From the NCBI GenBank assembly GCA_034003765.1, contig JAVEXZ010000023.1, positions 1 through 22,232 of the forward strand: a stretch of DNA of 22,232 bases. Direction: 5' to 3'. Position numbers and translations under genes: made by a program. The notes under the pieces were generated by a model. The model was given only the letters and a program-made list of their open reading frames with translations. It ran no database searches and was not told the DNA's origin. Positions 1 through 6,887 of the stretch are shown piece by piece; the stretch's first letter is position 1; each line of letters starts with the position of its first letter. This stretch comes from JAAZGD01 sp034003765. Lineage in GTDB: Bacteria; Bacillota; Clostridia; Peptostreptococcales; Anaerovoracaceae.

Positions 1-71
1 ACTCCGTTATCTGGATCACCTTCTGCCTCGTCATAAACATAACCACATAAATCGCAAACATACTTTTTCAT
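1..71 (-). CDS. Rubredoxin, N-terminal part (gene continues past the left edge)
   Basis: Only the first 23 codons are visible. They begin MKKYVCDLCGYVYDEAEGDP, which carries the first CxxC knuckle of a rubredoxin followed by the usual GYVYD and GDPDNG segments. The second CPxCG knuckle lies outside the window. Rubredoxins are small one-iron electron carriers in the cytoplasm of anaerobes, where they feed electrons to rubrerythrins and oxygen or superoxide reductases. The start has a good AGGAGG (minus strand, bases 79-84) and lies 19 bases after the perR stop, so the gene is probably co-transcribed with perR and under the same peroxide control. It could also be the N-terminal domain of a larger rubredoxin-containing protein; the window cannot tell. 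Confidence 0.85.
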   Translation of the reverse strand, partial: MKKYVCDLCGYVYDEAEGDPDNG

Positions 72-90
72 CTTAAATCCTCCTTAATAA

Positions 91-510
91 TTAATTATCT
101 TCAAGACATTTCTTGCAAATGCCCCTTAAATAGACTTCCTTTTCATTAATAGCAAAACCCTCGATTTCTTCGAATTCAAATCTTTCATTTGATATATCAA
201 AATCAAAACATCCCTGGCAAATCTCACATAAAAAGTGGCCATGTGGGTCCACCACGGCATCATAGTGGGCTTCTTTGCCTTCCCCCATAATCGTTTTTAC
301 CAGGCCAGCTCCCGCAAATGCATTAATAGAGTTGTAAATCGTAGCCTTTGATAATGTAGGAAGATCTTTTTTCAACTCCTTGTAAATTTGATCTGCAGTT
401 GGATGGTTTTTTTGATCTATTAAATACTCCATAATTTTAACTCGATTGAAGGAAGGGTTTACATTATGATCCTTAAGATAAGTCCGGACTCTTTCATATG
501 AAACTTTCAT
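91..510 (-). CDS. perR: PerR-type peroxide-sensing Fur-family repressor
   Basis: This 139-residue protein has the Fur-family layout: an N-terminal winged helix (about 1-82) and a C-terminal dimerisation domain. The structural zinc site is C95-x2-C98 and C132-x2-C135. The regulatory metal site aligns with Bacillus PerR one residue earlier throughout: H36, D84, H90, H92, D103. The last residue is Asp, as in PerR, rather than the Glu typical of Fur, which favours peroxide sensing by iron-catalysed histidine oxidation. An additional Cys at 101 is not part of the standard set. The start is fixed by AAGGAGG eight bases upstream. A perfect 15-base PerR-like palindrome precedes it, so autoregulation is likely. 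Downstream is a rubredoxin gene, a typical PerR target. Fur or Zur is the alternative, but the metal-site pattern argues against both. Confidence 0.9.
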   Translation of the reverse strand: MKVSYERVRTYLKDHNVNPSFNRVKIMEYLIDQKNHPTADQIYKELKKDLPTLSKATIYNSINAFAGAGLVKTIMGEGKEAHYDAVVDPHGHFLCEICQGCFDFDISNERFEFEEIEGFAINEKEVYLRGICKKCLEDN

Positions 511-532
511 AAGGTCTTCCTCCTTTACTAAT

Positions 533-547
533 TTGTAATGATTACAA
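533..547 (-). promoter_or_regulatory. Perfect PerR/Fur-type operator upstream of perR
   Basis: TTGTAATGATTACAA is a perfect 7-1-7 palindrome. It differs from the Bacillus PerR box (TTATAATNATTATAA) by one base pair per half-site. It lies just downstream of the -10 candidate, between the promoter and the perR ribosome binding site, where a bound repressor would block initiation. Binding of the adjacent PerR is inferred. Confidence 0.8.
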
Positions 548-551
548 GATT

Positions 552-580
552 ATAATAATTCTAATTTACCTATTTGTCAA
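552..580 (-). promoter_or_regulatory. Sigma-A-type promoter for perR-rubredoxin
   Basis: On the minus strand, TTGACA (575-580) and TATTAT (552-557) are separated by exactly 17 bases. The -35 box lies within three bases of the msrAB stop, so perR has its own promoter right behind the preceding gene. I see no terminator between the two genes, so read-through from msrAB is also possible. Confidence 0.75.
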
Positions 581-582
581 GC

Positions 583-1674
583 CTATTTAAAATATATCAG
601 GAAATCTTCGTAGCCTTTTTCACTTAATTCATCCAATCCTACAAATAACAAAGATCCACTATTCATACAGTATCTCAATCCCCCTTCTGCTTTTGGGCCG
701 TCGTTAAAAAGGTGTCCTAAATGTGCATCCCCAGATCTACTTCGTACCTCTATCCGACCCATCCCTAGAGAGCTATCTTTTTTGTAATTTACTACATCCC
801 ATTGTATTGGCTTTGTAAATGATGGCCAGCCAGAACCAGAATCATATTTATCCATTGATAAAAACAAAGGTTCTCCAGTTACAATATCAACATAAAGTCC
901 CGTCTCTTTGTTGTCCCAATAAAGATTATCAAAGGGCCTCTCTGTAGCCTCTTCCTGGGTTATGCTGTATTGGAGATCTGTTAGTTTCTCTTGCAGTTCT
1001 TCTTTAGAAGGCTTAGGATAATCTTCAGGGTTTATCACAGGTTTCTTTCTAGGTATATTGCTTAAATTGACGTGACAATAGCCCTCAGGATTTTTATCAA
1101 GGTAGTCCTGATGATAATCTTCGGCAAGAACATAATTCTTTAATGGCTCTATTTCTACAACAAGAGGAGCTTTATTTTTCGACTCCTGTTCTTTGTAAAC
1201 TTCCTCTATTATCCCTAGATCTTCTTTATCCACATAGTAAATACCTGTTCGGTATTGAGTTCCTCTATCGTTCCCCTGCTGGTTTAACATGGTTGGATCA
1301 ATAATTCCATAATAATAACCCAACAATTCCTTAAGAGAAATCTTATCAGGATCGTAAGCAATATAAACAGTTTCTGCGTGACCAGTTTTCCCTATAGAAT
1401 AGTAATCCGTTTTATCATTTTCTCCGTTGGCATATCCAACATTTGTATATAAAACTCCCATTATTTGGTCTAAGTATGCTTGAGAACCCCAGAAACAGCC
1501 CCCAGCTAAATATATTTCTTTGTATCTACTGGTTTCAAAATTAGGTAATACAGTCATAGCTTTCTCCTCCACTTCTTTTTGCATTATAGCCCCTCGGTTC
1601 ATCCAAAAAATCCCAAATAGCAAAGCTCCTAGTAATAATATAGCTATAACACTTAAAACTCCATATTTTTTCAT
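583..1674 (-). CDS. msrAB: Membrane-anchored fused methionine sulfoxide reductase MsrA-MsrB
   Basis: This 363-residue fusion repairs both epimers of methionine sulfoxide. A hydrophobic N-terminal segment (about 5-25) after a lysine pair suggests a signal anchor that places the enzyme outside the cytoplasmic membrane. The MsrA domain (about 50-210) has the GCFWG motif with catalytic C60 and a GYCH resolving Cys at 200. The MsrB domain (about 240-355) has the SGSGWPSF and GDAHLGHLF motifs and RYCMNS with catalytic C336. The zinc-binding CxxC pairs of many MsrBs are absent, and the common Cys in SGCGWPSF is Ser. C60, C200 and C336 are the only cysteines. The start follows AAAGGGG. The nim-like gene ends 13 bases upstream, so the two are probably one transcript. 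No nearby gene encodes an obvious thioredoxin-like reductant. Confidence 0.93.
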   Translation of the reverse strand: MKKYGVLSVIAILLLGALLFGIFWMNRGAIMQKEVEEKAMTVLPNFETSRYKEIYLAGGCFWGSQAYLDQIMGVLYTNVGYANGENDKTDYYSIGKTGHAETVYIAYDPDKISLKELLGYYYGIIDPTMLNQQGNDRGTQYRTGIYYVDKEDLGIIEEVYKEQESKNKAPLVVEIEPLKNYVLAEDYHQDYLDKNPEGYCHVNLSNIPRKKPVINPEDYPKPSKEELQEKLTDLQYSITQEEATERPFDNLYWDNKETGLYVDIVTGEPLFLSMDKYDSGSGWPSFTKPIQWDVVNYKKDSSLGMGRIEVRSRSGDAHLGHLFNDGPKAEGGLRYCMNSGSLLFVGLDELSEKGYEDFLIYFK

Positions 1675-1687
1675 TTGCTACACCCCT

Positions 1688-2248
1688 TTATTCCATACGG
1701 CCCCATTTCATTTCATCCCCATTTTTGTCGTATTTCTTTCTTTTAGCCGTTATTTCTTTGATTTCTATTTTTATAACCGTGGTTCTATCCATACTTGCCT
1801 TTGCTGCCACATCAAAGTAGCTCATATTTTTTGGAGTATATTTTTGAGAAATGGCTCTTAGCCCTTCCATTTTTTCTCTATCTTCTTCTAAAATAACAGC
1901 GGAGCCAACTACAATTGCTGATTCAAATTCAGTTGTAAAATGTTTGGATGTAAGGACTGCCAAATGATTATCATCCTTAGCCGCTATAAAGTCCTCTTCT
2001 TTAATAGGGGCTGGAACCTGGACATTACCAACAAATGTTAGGACAACTCTAGCGTTATTCTTTATTAGGTCTATTTTATGGCCTTCTTTTGCAGAATGAA
2101 TATATAACACATTCCCTACACGTGCAGGAGAAATTGGCACTGCATAGGCCCTATTATTCCCATCCACAAGAGATAGGACAGCATAAGGGGAATTATCTAT
2201 AACTCCAAGCCCAAAGTCTCGATCCATCTCTCTGTCTTTCCTTCTCAT
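1688..2248 (-). CDS. Nim-like protein of the pyridoxamine 5'-phosphate oxidase (flavin-binding split barrel) superfamily
   Basis: The protein has 186 residues and begins MRRKDREM, the usual opening of NimA-related proteins, followed by the split-barrel core (NRAYAVPIS, LYIHSAKEGHKIDLI, VVLTFVG). Nim relatives bind FMN or haem and some reduce 5-nitroimidazoles. The physiological substrate is usually unknown, and drug resistance should not be assumed. I chose the ATG at 2248 rather than an in-frame GTG at 2257, because AAAGGG lies 10 bases before the ATG but directly against the GTG. It lies 13 bases upstream of msrAB and probably shares its transcript, which suggests a role in redox stress. 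No PerR-like box was seen in the 123 bases before it. Confidence 0.85.
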   Translation of the reverse strand: MRRKDREMDRDFGLGVIDNSPYAVLSLVDGNNRAYAVPISPARVGNVLYIHSAKEGHKIDLIKNNARVVLTFVGNVQVPAPIKEEDFIAAKDDNHLAVLTSKHFTTEFESAIVVGSAVILEEDREKMEGLRAISQKYTPKNMSYFDVAAKASMDRTTVIKIEIKEITAKRKKYDKNGDEMKWGRME

Positions 2249-2305
2249 ACAATGCACACCCTTTCTCTTAATACTTATCCTATCCTTAGATTATTTTCTC
2301 TCATC

Positions 2306-2334
2306 AAGAATATTTGGGTTCCTCAAAGATTCTT
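2306..2334. repeat. Inverted repeat between the racemase and nim-like genes
   Basis: Arms 2306-2316 and 2324-2334 pair as AAGAAT/ATTCTT and TTTG/CAAA around one mismatch, with a 7-base loop. There is no T-run on either side, so it is not a standard intrinsic terminator. It is the only structure I see in the 123-base gap and could be an operator or an RNA hairpin. Confidence 0.5.
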
Positions 2335-2371
2335 AAACTAATATTTACCCATAAGTTACTTGGTATAATCT

Positions 2372-3061
2372 CTATTGAATAGAATATAGTGCTGCTTTTA
2401 AAGCATGTATGTAAGTTGTATCAAATACGGGAAGGTCCGTATCCTCTGCTTTTATCAAAAGGCCAATTTCTGTACACCCTAAAATAACTCCTTGAGCCCC
2501 ATCTTCTTTCAACTTTGCGATTATTCTCAAAAATTCTCTCTTGGATTTTTCAGAAATAATACCCAAGCAAAGTTCTTCATAGATGGTAGTGTTAACTATA
2601 TTTATATCCTCTTCCTCTGGGACTAAGACTTTGATTCCTGCATCTTCAATCTTGTTCTTATAGAAATCTTCTTTCATGGTATATTTTGTGCCCAATAAGG
2701 CCACCTTCTTTATACCCTTCTCAATTAGTGCCTCTGCAGTTGCTTCAGCTATATGTATAAGGGGGACTTTAATCCTGGCAACAACCTCTGGTGCTACTTT
2801 GTGCATTGTATTAGTGCAAATTACTATAAAGTCAGCACCTGCATTTTCTAGTTTAAGGGCCGCTTTAGCCAATAGGTCTCCACTCTTTTCCCACTCTCCT
2901 TTTTCCTGAAAGTCTGCAATTTCTTGAAAATCCACACTATAAAGCAATAGTTTTGCTGAATGTAAGCCACCTAATTCCTTCTTAATAACCTGATTTACTA
3001 TTTGATAATAGCTAACAGTACTCTCCCAACTCATCCCTCCAATTAATCCCATAGTTTTCAT
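2372..3061 (-). CDS. Aspartate/glutamate racemase family protein
   Basis: The 229 residues match the length and fold signature of the Asp/Glu racemase superfamily. They open with MKTMGLIGGMSWEST, then have the first catalytic Cys in ICTNTMH (C82) and the second in GCTEIGLL (C196). These two-base enzymes interconvert amino-acid enantiomers through the cysteine pair and need no PLP. The GGMSWEST opening is typical of the YgeA/aspartate racemase branch rather than of MurI. Some YgeA-like proteins act on other amino acids, so the substrate is inferred. The ribosome binding site is GAAAGGA. The gene follows the CDF transporter by 92 bases on the same strand, and I see no functional link to it. Confidence 0.88.
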   Translation of the reverse strand: MKTMGLIGGMSWESTVSYYQIVNQVIKKELGGLHSAKLLLYSVDFQEIADFQEKGEWEKSGDLLAKAALKLENAGADFIVICTNTMHKVAPEVVARIKVPLIHIAEATAEALIEKGIKKVALLGTKYTMKEDFYKNKIEDAGIKVLVPEEEDINIVNTTIYEELCLGIISEKSKREFLRIIAKLKEDGAQGVILGCTEIGLLIKAEDTDLPVFDTTYIHALKAALYSIQ

Positions 3062-3153
3062 AATTAAAGCTTTCCTTTCTCTTTAGGTACTACAGTATGT
3101 TTTGTAATGGTTGCCTGGTGGTTCAGGTGTAATTGTAGTCTTTTTATTTATCA

Positions 3154-4065
3154 TTACAAGCAACCGTATTCGTCTTTTTCTTCTTGAAAATCAACTTGCA
3201 GGGTTACATGATCTATTCCTATTTCTTTCATTCGTCTAGTTACCTCTGCTTTTATTTCAACTATTCTTTCCCTACTTATTTCATCTTTAACTACTATGTG
3301 AATGCTTAAAAGGTTTCTTTGCCCTTCCAAGGACCAAATATGAGTGTGACAAGCCTCTTGAACATCTGAAAGGGTGGATATCTCTTCTTCTATTTCTTTG
3401 ATGGAAAACTCACTGGGCACTCCCTGAAGAAATACTCGGAGAATCTTTCTTAAATTTTTTACAACATTATATAGAACGAAAGCTGTAATCACAAGAGAAA
3501 GAATTGGGTCAAGAATTGGAAGATCTTTTATCATTAGAACTATACTAACAATTAACACTGCTACCCAGCCAAGAACATCTTCTAGAAGATGCCAAGAAGC
3601 TACTTTTTCGTTTAGTGTACTTCCTTTTCGTAGCCTTATTGCTGCAAAACCATTTACAATTATTCCTAAAATAGCAAAACCCAGCATACCCTCAGGATGA
3701 ACTTCCTGGGGATCTATTAACCTTGGAATTACCTGACTCAAAATAAACACCGCCCCAGCCACTAAAACCAAGCTGCTTATCAAGGCTCCTAAAAGAGAGA
3801 AGCGTCCGTATCCATATGAGAAAGAAGAATCAGGACCCTTTTCTGCATATTTTTCTAAATACCAAGCTACCCCTAATGAAATAGAGTCTCCTAAATCATG
3901 AAGAGCATCGCTTAGTATTGCCATGCTATTGGTCCAGAGGCCACCAAAAATCTCTACAATAGTAAAGGCAAGATTAAGAAAAAAGGCCACCTTAATGTTT
4001 TTTCCACTTTGGTGAGCCTTATGGTCATGAATATGGTTATGACCCTTAATATGTTTTTTATCCAT
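3154..4065 (-). CDS. Cation diffusion facilitator, zinc-type metal/proton antiporter (CzcD/ZitB-like)
   Basis: The 303-residue protein should export divalent metal, most likely zinc, from the cytoplasm. It starts with a histidine-rich segment (KGHNHIHDHKAH, residues 8-19) typical of zinc CDFs. Six membrane segments follow, with the transport site in the HDLGD motif (H56, D60) and in HLLED (H159, D163). The HxxxD form at both sites favours zinc or cadmium over manganese or iron. The cytoplasmic C-terminal domain (about 210-300) has the usual ferredoxin-like fold pattern, with HTHIWSLEGQ. The start overlaps the end of the lipocalin gene by eight bases and has only a distant AAAGG, so translation is probably coupled to it. 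No metal-responsive regulator lies next to it. Confidence 0.93.
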   Translation of the reverse strand: MDKKHIKGHNHIHDHKAHQSGKNIKVAFFLNLAFTIVEIFGGLWTNSMAILSDALHDLGDSISLGVAWYLEKYAEKGPDSSFSYGYGRFSLLGALISSLVLVAGAVFILSQVIPRLIDPQEVHPEGMLGFAILGIIVNGFAAIRLRKGSTLNEKVASWHLLEDVLGWVAVLIVSIVLMIKDLPILDPILSLVITAFVLYNVVKNLRKILRVFLQGVPSEFSIKEIEEEISTLSDVQEACHTHIWSLEGQRNLLSIHIVVKDEISRERIVEIKAEVTRRMKEIGIDHVTLQVDFQEEKDEYGCL

Positions 4066-4546
4066 CAGGGTTTTGATTTACCTTTCGTATCTTTCTCTTT
4101 TTGAAACCCAGTGAAACTGCAAAATCTACAAGCTCTTTGTATAGCTTTTTATCCATTATAGGACTTCTGCTTAATATCCACATGGCTTTCTTTTTTCTTC
4201 CAACCACAAGAGCATACTGATAAGAATCTTGATCTACCTTAACAATGTTATATGGGCTCTTAAAAGGAGGAAAGAATCTAACCAACAACCTTCCAGTGCA
4301 ATCACCATCTTCAACCCAAGCAGTTCCAGTGACTGATTTGGATACACCCTTCTTCACTCCTTGATTAATTACGCGAATTTTTCCATTGCGTTTTTGCTGG
4401 TAAGTTGCAGTAACCTGCTCTAGCCCTTTTTCAAACCTGTGAGGATATCTGGCTATTTCATACCAAGTACCTAAATACCTCTCTAGATCTACATCGCAAA
4501 CAATTGGTAGTAAGCCTTTATATTTATTTTTTCTAAATAGTCCCAT
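4058..4546 (-). CDS. Lipocalin family protein (Blc-like) without a visible export signal
   Basis: The 162-residue protein has the lipocalin first signature around G26-T-W28 (YLGTWYEIARYPHRFEKG), followed by the beta-barrel blocks (VTATYQ, GTAWVEDGDCTGRLLVRFFPPF, NIVKVDQDSYQYALVVGR) and a late WILSRSP segment, as in bacterial Blc. Blc proteins are normally outer-membrane lipoproteins of Gram-negatives that bind lysophospholipids or fatty acids. Here the N-terminus is short and basic, with no hydrophobic stretch and no good lipobox (the only nearby Cys, C17, is preceded by PIV). The ATG at 4546 follows AAAGG by eight bases and is preferred to a GTG at 4555. It overlaps the CDF gene, so the two are made together. 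The ligand is unknown. Confidence 0.85.
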   Translation of the reverse strand: MGLFRKNKYKGLLPIVCDVDLERYLGTWYEIARYPHRFEKGLEQVTATYQQKRNGKIRVINQGVKKGVSKSVTGTAWVEDGDCTGRLLVRFFPPFKSPYNIVKVDQDSYQYALVVGRKKKAMWILSRSPIMDKKLYKELVDFAVSLGFKKRKIRKVNQNPDG

Positions 4547-4663
4547 TTGTAGCACCTTTCTACGCCTCGATGGCGATTTTGATCAGGGTGTCTTATATGT
4601 TTAGCTTATGCCCTCTTAAATTGTATACCCATTATTATTTCAATATATCTCATCTTGAGTAAA

Positions 4664-5083
4664 TTATGACTTAGTTTTTTCACGAATTCTCTCAAAGGCT
4701 CGGATTGTGGACTCTGAATTATGCAAGTTAAAAATTATCTTTTTCCCCCTATTGTCAAAATATATAAAAGGCGAGACCCTCTTATCCAAGAATACTTTTA
4801 TGTTCCCCAGTTCTCGGCTTCTAAAATGGCCTTTCAACTTGCCACATAAAGAAGAACCGTTGAGCTTCAATTGAATTGTTGGCAAATCCTCTTTCAATTC
4901 AAGGTTTTTGATTGCTGCCCATGTATAATAGCCACCGTACATTCCATGGATTTCCATACCCTCTTCATTAAATGTTACCTCGGTGTCTTTATATGCCCAA
5001 ATCAGGACTGAGGCAACAAATATGGCAGAAAATCCAACCCAGATAAAATTATACATTTTTCCAGCCTTCCTCTCATCAAACAT
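4664..5083 (-). CDS. Small single-pass membrane protein, possible bacterial PH-like domain, function unknown
   Basis: I do not recognise a named family. The 139 residues begin with a short cytoplasmic tail, one clear membrane segment (about 11-29) and then a soluble beta-rich part (VTFNEEGMEIHG, YYTWAAIKNLELKED, PFIYFDNRGKKIIF). It ends in a helix (ESTIRAFERIRE). This membrane segment plus strands and a C-terminal helix resembles the small PH-like proteins of Firmicutes, which is my best guess at the fold. It has an excellent GGAGG ribosome binding site and lies 22 bases after the next gene upstream, also a membrane protein with a similar beta-rich domain, so the two probably form an operon. 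Confidence 0.7.
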   Translation of the reverse strand: MFDERKAGKMYNFIWVGFSAIFVASVLIWAYKDTEVTFNEEGMEIHGMYGGYYTWAAIKNLELKEDLPTIQLKLNGSSLCGKLKGHFRSRELGNIKVFLDKRVSPFIYFDNRGKKIIFNLHNSESTIRAFERIREKTKS

Positions 5084-5105
5084 GGTATTTCCTCCTCACA
5101 AATAA

Positions 5106-5645
5106 CTAATTAAGGTGCCTTGTTTTATCAGCCACCATTATAGTGACTTCCGAATAATTCTCAGGTGTGCAAAAAAGTCCAAGGGACTCCAAGGGCCCTC
5201 CTCTTAAAAGTATAGTATGTTGTCTTGGTTTATATTTAACTAGTTTTACCTTGTTCCACCTCAAGTAAACCTTTTGCCTTGATTGTCCTAGTATGCCTGC
5301 CCCCGCCACCCCAGGCTTTTTTGAAATAAGACCTAAGACTAATGCAAGAAAGTTGATAATGCGGTTTTTTTTGGCCTGGTCTGCTTGAGTTTCACAAAGG
5401 ATACCTTCATTGTCTAGGGTAAACTGTACTTCATATTTGCCTTTATAAAAAATCATAACAAATACCCATGTAGAGGCAAACAAAGCAAGTATCAGTCCTA
5501 TCCCATACATTTTATATCTCGGGTCCCCTTCTAAGAATAATAAAATGATGATCAATACCCCAAAGGGTATCCCTAAGGCTATGCCAAGTTGCTTTAGTAT
5601 CAAGGTGTTTCGAAAGATTGAAACTCGGATTTTCCATTCAATCAT
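5106..5645 (-). CDS. Two-pass membrane protein of unknown function with a soluble beta-rich domain
   Basis: The 179-residue protein has two membrane segments (about 18-38 and 47-67) and a C-terminal soluble part. That part contains strand-like blocks (YEVQFTLDNEGILCE, KVYLRWNKVKLVKYKP, HTILLRG) reminiscent of a PH-like domain, with a glycine-rich patch (GVAGAGILG) in between. I chose the ATG at 5645 because GGGAG lies five bases upstream. An in-frame TTG at 5669 would add eight residues but lacks such a site. It precedes the 139-residue membrane protein by 22 bases. The family is not recognised and no function can be given. Confidence 0.7.
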   Translation of the reverse strand: MIEWKIRVSIFRNTLILKQLGIALGIPFGVLIIILLFLEGDPRYKMYGIGLILALFASTWVFVMIFYKGKYEVQFTLDNEGILCETQADQAKKNRIINFLALVLGLISKKPGVAGAGILGQSRQKVYLRWNKVKLVKYKPRQHTILLRGGPLESLGLFCTPENYSEVTIMVADKTRHLN

Positions 5646-5781
5646 AATATCTCCCATAATAAGGCCCAACTGCTTTTTAATTATTCCAGTTAAATTCTAA
5701 TCTTCCATAGCTTACACTTAAGGAATATAGATTAGACCTTTAGCATTTTTACCTTTAATACTCCCAATACTTCGGAAATTA

Positions 5782-5795
5782 GTTACTGCAGTAAC
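5782..5795. promoter_or_regulatory. Perfect 14-base palindrome in the divergent gap before the NapH-like gene
   Basis: GTTACTGCAGTAAC is fully self-complementary. It lies in the roughly 210-base gap between the leftward membrane-protein gene and the rightward ferredoxin gene, 65 bases before the latter's start. A TATACT (5818-5823) follows at a distance suiting a -10 box for the plus-strand gene. A repressor site is therefore plausible, but I do not recognise it as a known operator. I see nothing else definite in this gap. Confidence 0.45.
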
Positions 5796-5859
5796 ACTTC
5801 CTAAGCTAAGTCTACTATATACTATAGAAAATATAACAAGTATAGGAGTATAAAACAAA

Positions 5860-6474
5860 ATGAAAAAAATCTTTCAAACTATCTTACAGGTTCTCTTGCT
5901 AGCTGTTTTCGGATTCTTGATAATTAATGGTCGGGTTCAGATCTGGATGGGACTTCTTGTTTTTGGTATTTTAGGGTCCATACTATTTGGCCGATTCTAT
6001 TGTGGTTGGATGTGTCCAATAAATACAGTTTTTAAAGCCATTGCCTGGATTAAAAATAAGCTTAACATCAATAGCCTTCAAACACCTGACTTTCTTAAAA
6101 ACAAATTGATAAGAATTTTTGCTTTTGGGATATTTGTAGCGGTTTTTGGTTTTATACTGATTGCAAAAGTAAAAATCCCAGTGCTTCCAGTCTTATTTAT
6201 CTTAGGCATATTGATAACATTACTTTTTTCAGAGGAACTATGGCACCGCTATCTTTGCCCCTATGGGTCTATGCTTCGCATTTCATCTTCTCGAACAAAA
6301 CATACAATGGTTATTGATGAAGGCGCTTGCAACAACTGTGGTATATGTAAAAATGTTTGCCCGGCCGCCGCAGTTGTCAAAGACAATGGTAGCCACGAGA
6401 TTCTCAAAGGGGACTGTCTTATTTGCATGGAATGCTCTACAGCATGCCCCAAGAATTCAATAAGCTATCAATAG
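5860..6474 (+). CDS. NapH/NosR-like membrane protein with two [4Fe-4S] ferredoxin clusters
   Basis: The 204-residue protein has four predicted membrane segments (about 7-23, 29-44, 84-102, 107-123). After the second is FGRFYCGWMCP (C48, C52), and after the fourth is HRYLCPYG (C133), the cysteine motifs of the NapH/NosR/CcoG group. The C-terminal domain is a two-cluster ferredoxin: C157-x2-C160-x2-C163-x3-C167P and C186-x2-C189-x2-C192-x3-C196P. Relatives pass electrons across or along the membrane to periplasmic reductases or for metal maturation. No nap, nos, cco or other partner gene is present, so the acceptor is unknown. It is monocistronic and convergent with mscL, with only 11 bases between the stops. 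The ribosome binding site is AGGAG, 10 bases before the ATG. Confidence 0.9.
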   Translation: MKKIFQTILQVLLLAVFGFLIINGRVQIWMGLLVFGILGSILFGRFYCGWMCPINTVFKAIAWIKNKLNINSLQTPDFLKNKLIRIFAFGIFVAVFGFILIAKVKIPVLPVLFILGILITLLFSEELWHRYLCPYGSMLRISSSRTKHTMVIDEGACNNCGICKNVCPAAAVVKDNGSHEILKGDCLICMECSTACPKNSISYQ

Positions 6475-6485
6475 TCTTCAGTCTT

Positions 6486-6887
6486 CTAAGATTTCTTTTC
6501 TTTTAACAAATCTCTTATTTCCCCAAGCAAAATCTCTTCTCCACTAGGTAAAACAGGGGCTGGATCAGGATCCGCCTCTTTCTTCTTTTTTATAGTAATC
6601 AATTTGACAAAAATAAATATGGAAAAAGCAATAATGAGAAAATCAACTACGGATTGTATAAAGGCCCCATAATATATAGCCGCTTCTCCTGCATCCCCAA
6701 GAGCTGGACTTATTATATATTTTAGGTCCGAAAAGTTGACCCCACCTAACAGAACCCCTATAAGAGGCATAAGTAAATCATTTACTAAAGAGGTTACGAT
6801 TTTTCCAAATGCTCCTCCAATAATTACGGCAACAGCTAAGTCAATTACATTACCTTTTAATGCAAAGGCCTTAAAGTCTTTAATCAT
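6486..6887 (-). CDS. mscL: Large-conductance mechanosensitive channel MscL
   Basis: The 133 residues are the usual MscL length. The N-terminus (MIKDFKAFALKGNVIDLAVA) and first membrane helix (VAVIIGGAFGKIVTSLVNDL) are highly characteristic. A second helix (about 70-95) and a charged C-terminal helix (EEILLGEIRDLLKEKKS) follow. The pentameric channel opens at near-lytic membrane tension to release solutes during osmotic downshock. The start overlaps the end of sulP by eight bases, with AGGAG eight bases upstream, so the two are translationally linked. Confidence 0.97.
   Translation of the reverse strand: MIKDFKAFALKGNVIDLAVAVIIGGAFGKIVTSLVNDLLMPLIGVLLGGVNFSDLKYIISPALGDAGEAAIYYGAFIQSVVDFLIIAFSIFIFVKLITIKKKKEADPDPAPVLPSGEEILLGEIRDLLKEKKS

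Noticed and set aside
4563..4575. CGCC-TCGAT-GGCG hairpin before the lipocalin gene
   Set aside because: The stem has only four pairs and no T-run on the relevant strand; it could occur by chance.
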